Positions 1-6,755 of a stretch of DNA of 24,177 nucleotides are shown here, in pieces; the first letter of the stretch is position 1, and the number at the start of each line of letters is the position of its first letter. The stretch covers positions 1 to 24,177 of the forward strand of contig CAKOND010000014.1 of assembly GCA_934096945.1 (NCBI GenBank). The letters are read 5' to 3'. The position numbers were made by a program, and so were the translations under genes. The notes under the pieces were generated by a model. That model had not been told where the DNA came from and made no database searches. It saw nothing but the letters and a program-made list of their open reading frames with translations. The DNA comes from an uncultured Bacilli bacterium (GTDB lineage: Bacteria > Bacillota_I > Bacilli_A > RF39 > UBA660).

Positions 1-12
1 GAAAAATTAAGT

Positions 13-18
13 TATAAT
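13..18 (+). promoter_or_regulatory. -10 box of the gpsB promoter
   Basis: A perfect TATAAT lies 24 bases before the proposed gpsB start. The matching -35 would fall before the window edge, so only half of the promoter can be seen. Confidence 0.5.
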
Positions 19-41
19 TTTTTTGTTAGTAGGTGATATTT

Positions 42-368
42 TTGTATAACGATCGATTATATTTAACTCCTCAAGAAATACTTGAGAAAGAATTTAAGAT
101 TGATGCCAGGGGATATCGACCTCAAGAAGTTGATAAGTTTTTGGATATGGTTATCCGTGATTATACGGAATATGCAAATATTATTAGAAAGTTAGAAAAA
201 GATGTAAAAGATTTAACTGATGATAATATTAAGTTAAAACAAGAGATAAGAAGACTTCAAGAAGTAGCAAGTGCTAGTAGTGAAGCACCTTCAAGAAGTA
301 TAAATAATGTTGATTTACTTAAAAGAATTAGTCAACTTGAAAAAGTAGTTTACGGAAATAATGAATAA
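42..368 (+). CDS. gpsB: Cell-cycle protein GpsB (DivIVA family)
   Basis: GpsB is a small cytoplasmic coiled-coil adaptor that couples penicillin-binding proteins to division and elongation. The N-terminal lipid-binding DivIVA-like domain is clear: LTPQEILEKEF, then RGYRPQEVDKFLDMVI. A coiled coil follows to about residue 70, then a short linker and a C-terminal helix (LLKRISQLEKVVYG) that matches the GpsB trimerisation segment. The 108-residue length is normal. I start at TTG 42 rather than at the in-frame GTG 33, because AGGTGAT at 31-37 is well spaced from TTG and the resulting N-terminus aligns residue for residue with Bacillus GpsB; the GTG would lie inside that Shine-Dalgarno sequence. 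The gene is followed at once by rnpB, a typical Bacilli arrangement, and its stop codon lies inside the rnpB P1 helix. Confidence 0.93.
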   Translation: MYNDRLYLTPQEILEKEFKIDARGYRPQEVDKFLDMVIRDYTEYANIIRKLEKDVKDLTDDNIKLKQEIRRLQEVASASSEAPSRSINNVDLLKRISQLEKVVYGNNE

Positions 369-711
369 TCTAGTGGCAAATGCTGCATAAAATAGTTATG
401 TAGAGGAAAGTCCATGCTCGCACAGACTGCGATGTCTGTAGTGTTTGTGCTTAGGGAAAAAATAACCTAAGAAAGCGAAAGTTTATGGCTTCGAGGAAAC
501 CTTAAATGGTTTTATTAGATGTAAAAGTGCCAAAGAGACGAGTTACAAGGGAAACTTTGTAGGTGGAACGTGGTAAACCCCGCAAGCGAGAAACCCAAAT
601 TATGGTAGGGGAGTTTAAAGTAAAGAAATGAATTTGCTTTAGGTGCAGAAATGTAAGATAAATATTTGCCTCTTCTTTATGAAGAACAAAACATGGCTTA
701 TTAAGATTATT
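364..711 (+). ncRNA. rnpB: RNase P RNA (rnpB)
   Basis: This is the catalytic RNA of RNase P, which removes the 5' leader from precursor tRNAs. Conserved blocks appear in the right order: GAGGAAAGTCC with ATGCTCGCACAG (403-426), GTGCCAAAGAGACGAG (527-542), GGAACGTGGTAAACCCC (566-582), GAGAAACCCAAATT and GGTAGGGGAG (588-614), and the 3' P4 strand ACAAAACATGGCTTA (687-701). P1 closes the molecule: AATAATCT at 364-371 pairs with AGATTATT at 704-711. The order and wording of the blocks resemble the Bacillus type B RNA, but the 3' domain between 615 and 686 is short. A T-rich tail follows P1 and may end the transcript. The exact ends are inferred from P1. Confidence 0.95.
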
Positions 712-747
712 TTTTATTTTTAAATTAAAAAAAGGAGTGAAAAAGTT

Positions 748-1221
748 TTGAACGAAATTGGTGAGGAGCTTCAGTATGCAAGGGAGTCATCAGGTGTTAG
801 TTTAAATGAAGCAAGTAAAGACCTTGGTATAAAGGTAGAAATACTAGAAAATATTGAGGATGGAAGAACCGGAGCATTTAAAGATATATTTGAACTTAAA
901 GAATATATATCTAGTTATGCTAAATATTTAGGTTTAGATGAACAAGAATTAATAGATGAATTTAATGAGTATATGTTTGAATATACTTCTAAAATACCTA
1001 TTAAAGAAATAGAAAAAACTATTGAACTTAAAATTAAAGAAGAAAAAAAGGATGATGTTATAGCATCACCATATACAAAACAAGCTAAAAAGTATAATAA
1101 GTGGGTATATATAACAATTTATGCTTTTATATTTTTACTTGTAATGTTTGCAATTATTTGGTCAGTTAAACAGGTTACAATTAATAAAAGTGTTACTGAT
1201 ACAATAAGTTATGGAAAGTAG
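748..1221 (+). CDS. rodZ: RodZ-like helix-turn-helix membrane protein
   Basis: RodZ proteins link the MreB cytoskeleton to the membrane during cell elongation. Residues 1-70 form a Cro/C1-type helix-turn-helix fold (GEELQYARESSGVSLNEAS, then LGIKVEILENIEDGR). A charged linker follows (about 80-115), and one transmembrane helix spans about 118-139. Only some 18 residues follow the helix, so the long extracellular domain of many RodZ proteins is missing. The start is TTG 748 behind GGAG at 734-737, with a rather long spacing. The gene lies 8 bases before pgsA, the same order as ymfM-pgsA in Bacillus, which supports the identity. It is probably transcribed together with pgsA; no separate promoter is clear. 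Confidence 0.8.
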   Translation: MNEIGEELQYARESSGVSLNEASKDLGIKVEILENIEDGRTGAFKDIFELKEYISSYAKYLGLDEQELIDEFNEYMFEYTSKIPIKEIEKTIELKIKEEKKDDVIASPYTKQAKKYNKWVYITIYAFIFLLVMFAIIWSVKQVTINKSVTDTISYGK

Positions 1222-1229
1222 GGAAGTAT

Positions 1230-1829
1230 ATGAATTTACCAAATAGGATAACGATGGCTAGAATAGTTTTATCTGTATTATTACTTATAATGCTTTTAAT
1301 GCCTTGGTATAGCTTAGGAGTTGAATTTCCGGTTTATCAAGTAGCTACAATTACTGTTAATTTAAAATATGTAATTGCTGGTATAATATTTTTAATAGCT
1401 TCAACATCAGATTTTTTGGATGGTTATCTAGCTCGTAAAAATAATATGGTAACAGATTTTGGAAAGGTTATGGATGCCATTGCAGATAAGTTGCTTGTTA
1501 ATGGACTTTTAATAATTCTTGCTTATGATAGAATTATTTCTATTGTAATTCCAGTTGTTATTATATCTCGTGATATTGTTGTTGATTCATGTAAGATGAT
1601 TTCAGGACAAAATGGAAAAGTTGTGGCAGCATCAATTCTTGGCAAACTTAAAACAATTTGTATGATGAGTGGACTAACCCTTACAATGTTTTATAATTTA
1701 CCATTTGAACTTATTGGTTTCCCAGTTGCAGATATTTTGCTTATAGCTGCAGTAATACTTTCAGTTATATCTGGTGCTCAATATTTCTATGGCGTTAGAG
1801 ATATATTATTTCCAAAGAAAAGTAAATAG
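1230..1829 (+). CDS. pgsA: CDP-diacylglycerol--glycerol-3-phosphate 3-phosphatidyltransferase
   Basis: PgsA makes phosphatidylglycerol phosphate from CDP-diacylglycerol and glycerol-3-phosphate, the committed step to phosphatidylglycerol, at the cytoplasmic membrane. The CDP-alcohol phosphatidyltransferase signature DGxxAR-x8-GxxxDxxxD is complete at residues 64-86 (D64 G65, A68 R69, G78, D82, D86). Several hydrophobic helices surround it, and 199 residues is close to the usual family length. The N-terminus MNLPNRITMARI is typical of the family. The ATG has a weak upstream GGGAAG. It follows the RodZ-like gene closely and is followed by a hairpin terminator that uses the last bases of its stop codon. 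Confidence 0.95.
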   Translation: MNLPNRITMARIVLSVLLLIMLLMPWYSLGVEFPVYQVATITVNLKYVIAGIIFLIASTSDFLDGYLARKNNMVTDFGKVMDAIADKLLVNGLLIILAYDRIISIVIPVVIISRDIVVDSCKMISGQNGKVVAASILGKLKTICMMSGLTLTMFYNLPFELIGFPVADILLIAAVILSVISGAQYFYGVRDILFPKKSK

Positions 1830-1847
1830 TGCTTCGGCACTTTTTTT
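1828..1847 (+). terminator. Rho-independent terminator after pgsA
   Basis: AGTGC-TTCG-GCACT forms a 5-bp stem with a UUCG tetraloop, followed by a run of seven T. The first two bases of the stem belong to the pgsA stop codon. Confidence 0.88.
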
Positions 1848-1915
1848 GTTACAAGAAAATTTTTCTTTGTTAAATAAGAATTATAAAAAGCAATAGTTAA
1901 AAAGCTGCTAAAAAT

Positions 1916-1945
1916 AAATATGTATATACTTGTATATACATATTT
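1916..1945. repeat. 30-bp perfect palindrome (operator or bidirectional terminator)
   Basis: AAATATGTATATAC (1916-1929) and its exact complement GTATATACATATTT (1932-1945) are separated by TT. Extra T follow on the plus strand, and T-rich sequence follows on the minus strand. It could be a bidirectional terminator or a protein-binding site. It lies between pgsA and the structured element at 2022-2270. Confidence 0.6.
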
Positions 1946-1982
1946 TTACTTGGTTATTATAAATTTTATAAAGTGGCTTAAA

Positions 1983-2012
1983 TTGCTTGCTTTTGAAACT
2001 ATATAGTAATAT
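1983..2012 (+). promoter_or_regulatory. Possible promoter of the small hydrophobic ORF
   Basis: TTGCTT (1983-1988) is followed after 18 bp by TAATAT (2007-2012). The predicted start near 2019-2022 coincides with the beginning of the inverted-repeat arm at 2022. The -35 is poor, so confidence is moderate. Confidence 0.45.
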
Positions 2013-2089
2013 AATTAATTTATGGAACATCCCGTTTGATTGGATGCTACCTCTTTTAAAGTTTTGAAACTGAAAGAGAGGTGATGCAC

Positions 2090-2179
2090 ATGAATGCAAA
2101 AGATATATTTATCTTAATCGAGTTCTGCATTATAATTTATTTATTAATTATAATAACATTGTTATTGATTATAAAATAA
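2090..2179 (+). CDS. 29-residue hydrophobic peptide, putative type I toxin
   Basis: The ORF starts at ATG 2090 behind a strong AGAGGTGAT (2077-2085) and encodes a peptide beginning MNAKDIFILIEFC and ending TLLLIIK. It is almost all Ile and Leu, with one predicted transmembrane helix. I do not recognise a named family; the size and composition resemble type I toxins of Firmicutes (TxpA, BsrG and Fst groups). The ribosome-binding site is locked in a hairpin: ACCTCT (2049-2054) pairs with AGAGGT (2077-2082), with inner TTT/AAA and AGTTT/AAACT pairs. The whole ORF is enclosed by two long-range helices (2022-2032 with 2254-2264, and 2039-2051 with 2228-2240). A promoter on the opposite strand drives an antisense RNA ending near the stop codon. 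Toxicity is inferred, not shown. Confidence 0.62.
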   Translation: MNAKDIFILIEFCIIIYLLIIITLLLIIK

Positions 2180-2293
2180 ATAAAGCATCTAAATCAACGA
2201 GGTTGATTTAGATGCACCAACACAATTGGTAGCATCCAATCTCGCTAAAAATTGGATGTTCCATTTTTTTATTATATGCAAATTTTCTTTGCT
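2175..2293 (-). ncRNA. Putative antisense RNA to the toxin mRNA 3' end
   Basis: On the minus strand TTGACT (2328-2323) and TATTAT (2305-2300) are spaced by exactly 17 bp, placing a start at A 2293. The RNA of roughly 115-120 nt would begin with a small GCAAA/TTTGC hairpin. It would end with a perfect 14-bp stem (2215-2202 with 2198-2185, 3-nt loop) followed by TTTATTTATTTTAT. It is fully complementary to the 3' untranslated region and terminator of the small hydrophobic ORF and stops at its stop codon. This layout is that of txpA/RatA and bsrG/SR4. No protein is encoded. Confidence 0.62.
2228..2270 (+). terminator. Terminator of the toxin mRNA
   Basis: CATCCAAT (2233-2240) can pair locally with ATTGGATG (2251-2258). 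Alternatively, GGATGTTCCAT (2254-2264) pairs with the distant 5' arm at 2022-2032. Both helices are followed by seven T at 2264-2270. Confidence 0.65.
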
Positions 2294-2299
2294 AGATAC

Positions 2300-2328
2300 A
2301 TAATAACATAAATGTGGCTAAAAGTCAA
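2300..2328 (-). promoter_or_regulatory. Promoter of the putative antisense RNA
   Basis: TTGACT, a 17-bp spacer, then TATTAT, read on the minus strand. This is the best promoter in the 1850-2390 interval and has no protein-coding gene downstream on that strand. Confidence 0.7.
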
Positions 2329-2362
2329 ATTTAAAAATATAAAAAATTTTCTGTTTTTATGT

Positions 2363-2368
2363 TATAAT
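2363..2368 (+). promoter_or_regulatory. Extended -10 promoter before the deoxyribosyltransferase-like gene
   Basis: TGT plus TATAAT (2360-2368) forms an extended -10 element. No good -35 is seen. AGGGG and TAGGA precede the ATG at 2391. Confidence 0.6.
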
Positions 2369-2390
2369 GAAATTATAAGGGGTAGGATAT

Positions 2391-2795
2391 ATGAAAATAT
2401 TTATTATATGTAGTAAAGTATTTTATGATAAAATACCACCAATTAAGAGTGCACTAGAAAAAGTGGGGCATATAATATCATTACCTAATTGTTATGATTG
2501 TCCTGAAACAGAAAGCAAATATCGTGGCACAGATGAACACGCTAAGTGGAAAGCTGGAATGATTAAACACAGTGAAGAAGTTATTTCTGGAGTTGATGCT
2601 GTGCTTGTTTTAAACTATGCTAAAAATGGCATTCAAAATTATATCGGGGGTGCAACATTTCTAGAAATGTACGATGCTTTTAGATTAGGAAAAACAATAT
2701 ATATGATAAATGATATACCAGATGGTTTATTGAAAGATGAGATTATTAGCTTTAATCCAATTATTTTAAATGAAGATTTAAATAAATTAGTTTAA
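2391..2795 (+). CDS. Nucleoside 2-deoxyribosyltransferase-like protein
   Basis: The 134-residue protein has the layout of the nucleoside 2-deoxyribosyltransferase-like fold. A first beta strand is followed by a conserved Ser/Lys turn (MKIFIICSKVFYD), then a middle hydrophobic strand VDAVLVLNYA with a following NGIQNYIGG loop. A helix then carries the family-typical Glu, GGATFLEMYDAFRLGKTIYMI. Enzymes of the family transfer or hydrolyse deoxyribose on nucleosides; many relatives have unknown substrates, so the reaction is not certain here. It is a single gene with its own promoter, between the antisense-RNA element and tkt. Upstream ATGs are absent and the Shine-Dalgarno fits this start. Confidence 0.68.
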   Translation: MKIFIICSKVFYDKIPPIKSALEKVGHIISLPNCYDCPETESKYRGTDEHAKWKAGMIKHSEEVISGVDAVLVLNYAKNGIQNYIGGATFLEMYDAFRLGKTIYMINDIPDGLLKDEIISFNPIILNEDLNKLV

Positions 2796-2799
2796 AATT

Positions 2800-2828
2800 T
2801 TGACTACTTGTATTCGTTGTGATATAAT
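2800..2828 (+). promoter_or_regulatory. Promoter of tkt
   Basis: TTGACT (2800-2805), 17 bp, TATAAT (2823-2828): a near-consensus vegetative promoter directly upstream of transketolase. Confidence 0.85.
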
Positions 2829-2853
2829 TTTATTATCATAAGGAGTGATTGAT

Positions 2854-4854
2854 ATGAGTAAAATGGATGATGCAGCACTTAATAGTATAAAGGTGCTTGC
2901 ACTTGATATGATAGATAAAGCTGGTAGTGGGCATCCTGGAATAGTTTTGGGAGCCGCTCCGATTTTATATGCTTTATATAAAGAACAAATGGATGTTATA
3001 CCTAGTAATCCAAATTGGATAAATAGAGATAGATTTGTTATGTCAGCAGGTCATGGTTCTGCACTTTTATATTCAGTTCTATATCACACGGGTTATGGGA
3101 TTGATATGGAAGAGTTAAAACACTTTAGAGATTTAAGTAGTCTTACACCAGGGCATCCTGAAGTTAAAGTAACCCCGGGAGTAGATGCCTCAACTGGTCC
3201 ACTTGGTCAAGGCGTGGGGATGGCTGTTGGTATGGCACTTGCAGAAAGATACTTAAATGCTATTGTTAATATTGAAAATAAAAATTCTAAATTAATTGAC
3301 TATTATACATATTGTTTATGTGGTGATGGTGATTTAATGGAAGGTATTAGTTATGAAGCTTTAAGTTTTGCAAGTACGCAAAATTTAAATAAATTAATTC
3401 TTTTATATGATAAGAATAATGTTTCTTTAGATAGTGATACTAAAAATACTTTTACTGAAGATATTGAAATACGTTTTGAAGCCTTGGATTTTAATATTAT
3501 TAATGTTAAAAATAGTGATGATTATAAAGAAATATCTAAAGCTATTAAACAAGCTAAAAGGGCTGATAGACCATCAATAATTATTTGTAATACAATAATT
3601 GGTGAAGACTCTAAATTAGAAGGAACTAATAAAGTACATGGTAAACCACTTGAAAAAGATGATTTAGCTGCTATAAAAGCTAAATATAAAATTACTAGTG
3701 AACCTTTTGAAGTTAGAAAAGATGTTTTAGAATTTTTGCAAAATTATGTAAATAAAAGGGTTTCTAAAAAATATTTAGATTGGCAAGAAGATTATGCTAA
3801 TATAAAAGAAGAAAATAGTAATTTACATGCAATGGTTAATTTACTTGAAAGAAATGCTTTCGTAATTGATTTTGATGATACTAAATTTAAAATTAGTGAT
3901 GAATACAGGGAAGCTTTAAGGGAGTCAAATCATAAGATAATGAATTTTATATCACCTAAAAGTCCATTCTTTCTTGGTGGTTCTGCAGACCTTTCATCAT
4001 CATGTAAAACAAATTTAGATAAATCAACTATTCAAAGTGAAAAAAATCCAGTGGGTAAAAATATATATTTTGGTGTTAGAGAACATGCAATGGGGGCAAT
4101 TTTAAATGGAATGGCTTTATCAAACTTAAAAGTATTTGGTTCAACATTTTTAGCATTTAGTGATTATTTGAAACCAGCGATTAGAATGTCAGCACTTATG
4201 AATTTGCCAGTTACTTATATTTTTACTCATGATTCTGTATATGTTGGACAGGATGGACCAACTCATGAACCTGTTGAACAACTTACTAGTCTTAGAACTA
4301 TACCAAACTTTACAACATTTAGACCCGCTGATATTAATGAAATAATGGGAGCTTGGGAATATATTCTTAAAAATAATTGTGCTACTGCAATGGTTATAAG
4401 TAAAGAAGAAAGAAGTAAACAAAAAAATACTAATGCCAGATTTGTAAAATATGGAGCTTATATGGTGCGTAAAGAAAAATATCATTTAGATGGAATTATT
4501 ATTGCAACTGGTCAAGAACTCGAAATGGCAATGGATATATCAAAAGAACTATTTACTTTAGGAATAGATACTAGAGTAGTTTCAATGCCAAGTATGGAAC
4601 TATTCTTAAAACAAAATCCTAAGTATGAACAAGAACTTTTACCAAAAGATGTACCAACATTTGTAATTGAAGCTGGAAATAGTCTTATTTGGAATAGATT
4701 TGCATCAAAGCCAGATTATATTTTCGGTGTAAATAAATTTGGTATGAGTGGTAAAACAGAAGATGTTGTTAAATATTTAAAAATAGATAAAACTACAATT
4801 TTAGAAAAAATTGCTAATTATTTAAAAAAAGATGATATCATCGACATAATCTGA
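2854..4854 (+). CDS. tkt: Transketolase
   Basis: Transketolase moves two-carbon ketol units between sugar phosphates in the non-oxidative pentose phosphate pathway, using thiamine diphosphate and a divalent metal. Seen in the 666-residue protein: GHPG at 26-29, the thiamine-binding motif GDGDLMEG at about 157-164 ending at the distal Asn in LLYDKNN, and HGKP with its His near 262. The catalytic Glu of FGVREHAMG is near 410, and the substrate-side segment QDGPTHEPVEQL follows. Full family length is present. I use ATG 2854 rather than GTG 2845, because AAGGAG (2840-2845) overlaps that GTG and is spaced 8 bases from the ATG. sirA and yneF follow, exactly as in Bacillus subtilis. Confidence 0.97.
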   Translation: MSKMDDAALNSIKVLALDMIDKAGSGHPGIVLGAAPILYALYKEQMDVIPSNPNWINRDRFVMSAGHGSALLYSVLYHTGYGIDMEELKHFRDLSSLTPGHPEVKVTPGVDASTGPLGQGVGMAVGMALAERYLNAIVNIENKNSKLIDYYTYCLCGDGDLMEGISYEALSFASTQNLNKLILLYDKNNVSLDSDTKNTFTEDIEIRFEALDFNIINVKNSDDYKEISKAIKQAKRADRPSIIICNTIIGEDSKLEGTNKVHGKPLEKDDLAAIKAKYKITSEPFEVRKDVLEFLQNYVNKRVSKKYLDWQEDYANIKEENSNLHAMVNLLERNAFVIDFDDTKFKISDEYREALRESNHKIMNFISPKSPFFLGGSADLSSSCKTNLDKSTIQSEKNPVGKNIYFGVREHAMGAILNGMALSNLKVFGSTFLAFSDYLKPAIRMSALMNLPVTYIFTHDSVYVGQDGPTHEPVEQLTSLRTIPNFTTFRPADINEIMGAWEYILKNNCATAMVISKEERSKQKNTNARFVKYGAYMVRKEKYHLDGIIIATGQELEMAMDISKELFTLGIDTRVVSMPSMELFLKQNPKYEQELLPKDVPTFVIEAGNSLIWNRFASKPDYIFGVNKFGMSGKTEDVVKYLKIDKTTILEKIANYLKKDDIIDII

Positions 4855-4902
4855 CAAATTATTCAAAGTCTTTATGTTATCATATATTTGGAAGGTGATA
4901 AT

Positions 4903-5319
4903 ATGAGGACTTTTTATATTTTTAGAATTAACAAAGAAATGGAAGTATTACTTAAAGATAATCCCTATAATTTATTTAAATCTTTAGAAGATATATACCT
5001 TTTAGATAAGACAAGTATAGGGATTGGAAAGGATTTATTAGATCAATTAATTGTGCCAATTGATAAACTTAAATATAATAAATTAATATATGAACTTAAT
5101 AAAGATAATGATTTTTATATGAAAAATGGTGATATGCATAAAGTAATAAATAAATATCGTAAAGAAGAAACTGTGATTACTGTTAAAAATAGTCATGTTC
5201 TTCTTAAAACTAATATAATTAATCGAGATATTAAAAAATTTTTGCCAATTACGCAAGCTTTTGCGTGTGATTTTCAAAATAAAGACTATTTCTGGCTTGA
5301 AGAACTCATTTATTTATAG
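4903..5319 (+). CDS. sirA: Sporulation inhibitor of replication SirA
   Basis: SirA binds DnaA and blocks new rounds of replication when cells commit to sporulation. The 138-residue protein resembles B. subtilis SirA (YneE) at both ends: an N-terminal FYIFRINKEM followed by an NPYNLFKSLEDIYL helix, and a C-terminal ITQAFACDFQNKDYFWLEEL that matches the VSPCFLAMDFNSKRYGWL region of the known protein. Its position between tkt and yneF is the same as in Bacillus, and that strengthens an otherwise weak similarity. The start is ATG 4903 behind GGAAGGTG (4890-4896); the longer form from TTG 4888 would run through this site. No Spo0A-box-like sequence is seen upstream, although the Bacillus gene is Spo0A-controlled. 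Confidence 0.82.
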   Translation: MRTFYIFRINKEMEVLLKDNPYNLFKSLEDIYLLDKTSIGIGKDLLDQLIVPIDKLKYNKLIYELNKDNDFYMKNGDMHKVINKYRKEETVITVKNSHVLLKTNIINRDIKKFLPITQAFACDFQNKDYFWLEELIYL

Positions 5320-5349
5320 TAAAATATAGGTATAAAGGAGATAATTTAT

Positions 5350-5559
5350 ATGGGTAAATTAATATTATATTTAGTAATTGGTATTATAATTGGACTTGTT
5401 ATTGGATTTTTTGTAGCTAGAGCACTAATGAAAAAGACTTTAGAGAAAAATCCTCCGATTAATGAAAAAATGATTGAAGCTATGATGTCTTCGATGGGAA
5501 GAAAGCCAAGTCAAAAACAAGTTAAACAAGTAATGCAACAAATGAATAGATTTAAGTAA
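5350..5559 (+). CDS. yneF: YneF family (UPF0154) membrane protein
   Basis: The small membrane protein has one N-terminal transmembrane helix (about 4-25, rich in Gly and Ile) followed by a basic cytoplasmic tail. The tail carries the family signature: NPPINEKMIEAMM, then MGRKPSQKQVKQVMQQM. The 69-residue length is typical. Its function is unknown. It follows sirA by 30 bases and has AAAGGAG upstream, so it is probably in the same transcript. The synteny tkt-sirA-yneF is conserved with Bacillus. Confidence 0.92.
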   Translation: MGKLILYLVIGIIIGLVIGFFVARALMKKTLEKNPPINEKMIEAMMSSMGRKPSQKQVKQVMQQMNRFK

Positions 5560-5597
5560 TTAAGTCTATTTTTTTGATTAAAAAAAACTAAGTAACT
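5555..5597. terminator. Imperfect dyad between convergent yneF and vanY-like genes
   Basis: AGTAATTAAGT (5555-5565) and ACTAAGTAACT (5587-5597) form an imperfect inverted repeat around a T-run and an A-run. It could terminate transcription from both sides. Mismatches make this weak. Confidence 0.4.
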
Positions 5598-6699
5598 AGT
5601 ACTCAGTTTCATATAGGTCTATATATTCTTCTAAAGTTAATTTATTTTCATAAATAATTTTAGCAATATCTTTTCCAACATAACGAATGTGCCAATTTTC
5701 AAATTGATACAAAGTTATGTTTTCTTTATTTTCTGGAAATCTAATAATAAATCCATATTTGTAGGCATTATTTTCAAGCCATTTGTAATTTTCATCGGTA
5801 AGTCTGATGTTTTTTAAAGCGGTGTTTTTTAAGTCAATGGAAAGTCCTGTTTGATGTTCTGAATAACTTGGCCTTGCTGAATATGTATCTGCTTTTTCTT
5901 TTCCATCTTTAGCTACATAATTATTATATAATGTGGTTTGAAATGATTCATCACGAAATGCTGTTGTGGGCATTAAATTAATGTTTATTTCTTCTTTGGC
6001 TGCTTTTTGAAGATTCAAAAATCCATCTTTGATTACTTCGCGCATTGGAACTTTATTACCATAAGCACCATCAATATATGTTAAATCTTTTGGTTTGTAG
6101 TTTTTAGGTAAATGATTGTATTTGTTAACTAGAACCAGTAAACTATCGGCGTCTTTAACTTCTTTTGTATCTGAATATACTGGTAAGTCTAGTTTTAAGT
6201 TTACTTTTGTTACTGCATCTTCATAACTTATTTTTTCTTTTTCTTTATAAGTATTATATCTACTTATTTTACTAGCATCAAAGTTTTTAATTTTGTAGTA
6301 ATTTTTTATATCAACATAATCTTCTTCTTTTAATATTTCTATATTTTTTTGACTTAAATCAAATATATAATTTATTTCTTTGCCAGAGTAACCTTTGGGA
6401 AGAAAAGTAGTAAGCACTTCTTCAAAATTACTTTGTTCATTAAACTTAATATCTTTGTATTCTTTTAAATATTTTTCATCGTAAATATTATTAAGTAGAA
6501 CATATTCTAAAGTTTTAGAATAATCTTCTTTTTTTATATTGTTTTTAGACATTAATTTGTCTATTTCACTAGATACTTTCTCTGTATTATCATCTTTATT
6601 TTGATAAATATAAGTTGTAGCTTCCAGTGTTAATCCTAAAAATACTAATGCTAGTATAAATTTAATTGATCCTTTTTTCATCTTTTTTTTCTTTGCCAT
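5596..6699 (-). CDS. VanY-type D-alanyl-D-alanine carboxypeptidase
   Basis: The protein is predicted to remove the terminal D-Ala from peptidoglycan stem peptides outside the membrane. An N-terminal basic stretch is followed by a transmembrane anchor (about 12-30). A charged, low-similarity region runs to about 170. The peptidase M15B (VanY) domain shows AFRDESFQ, then SARPSYSEHQTGLSID with zinc ligands H282 and D289, and FENWHIRYVG with catalytic E334 and zinc ligand H337. The start at ATG 6699 is set by AAGGTGAT just upstream; the longest ORF would begin nine codons earlier. There are no van resistance genes nearby, so a housekeeping cell-wall role is more likely than glycopeptide resistance. 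Confidence 0.9.
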   Translation of the reverse strand: MAKKKKMKKGSIKFILALVFLGLTLEATTYIYQNKDDNTEKVSSEIDKLMSKNNIKKEDYSKTLEYVLLNNIYDEKYLKEYKDIKFNEQSNFEEVLTTFLPKGYSGKEINYIFDLSQKNIEILKEEDYVDIKNYYKIKNFDASKISRYNTYKEKEKISYEDAVTKVNLKLDLPVYSDTKEVKDADSLLVLVNKYNHLPKNYKPKDLTYIDGAYGNKVPMREVIKDGFLNLQKAAKEEININLMPTTAFRDESFQTTLYNNYVAKDGKEKADTYSARPSYSEHQTGLSIDLKNTALKNIRLTDENYKWLENNAYKYGFIIRFPENKENITLYQFENWHIRYVGKDIAKIIYENKLTLEEYIDLYETEY

Positions 6700-6716
6700 G
6701 TTATCACCTTGTAATA

Positions 6717-6745
6717 AGTATAACACTAAAAAGAAGAGCTGTAAA
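6717..6745 (-). promoter_or_regulatory. Likely promoter of the vanY-like gene
   Basis: On the minus strand TTACAG, 16 bp, then TATACT (6722-6717), preceded by TG one base before the -10 (extended -10). The leader to the ATG is very short but holds the AAGGTGAT site. Confidence 0.5.
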
Positions 6746-6755
6746 ATGTTATTCG

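Noticed and set aside
1908..2099. 63-codon minus-strand frame opposite the toxin element
   Set aside because: No ribosome site, runs through the palindrome and inverted-repeat arms, and has no family resemblance; the open frame comes from AT-rich sequence.
2022..2270. Inverted repeats as ends of a small transposable element
   Set aside because: No target-site duplication is evident, the arms are split by unpaired loops, and the promoter, ribosome site and terminator fit an RNA element better. Other copies in the genome would reopen this.
5596..6699. Vancomycin resistance gene
   Set aside because: The VanY domain alone is common in housekeeping carboxypeptidases; no vanR, vanS, vanH, vanA or vanX homologue is near.
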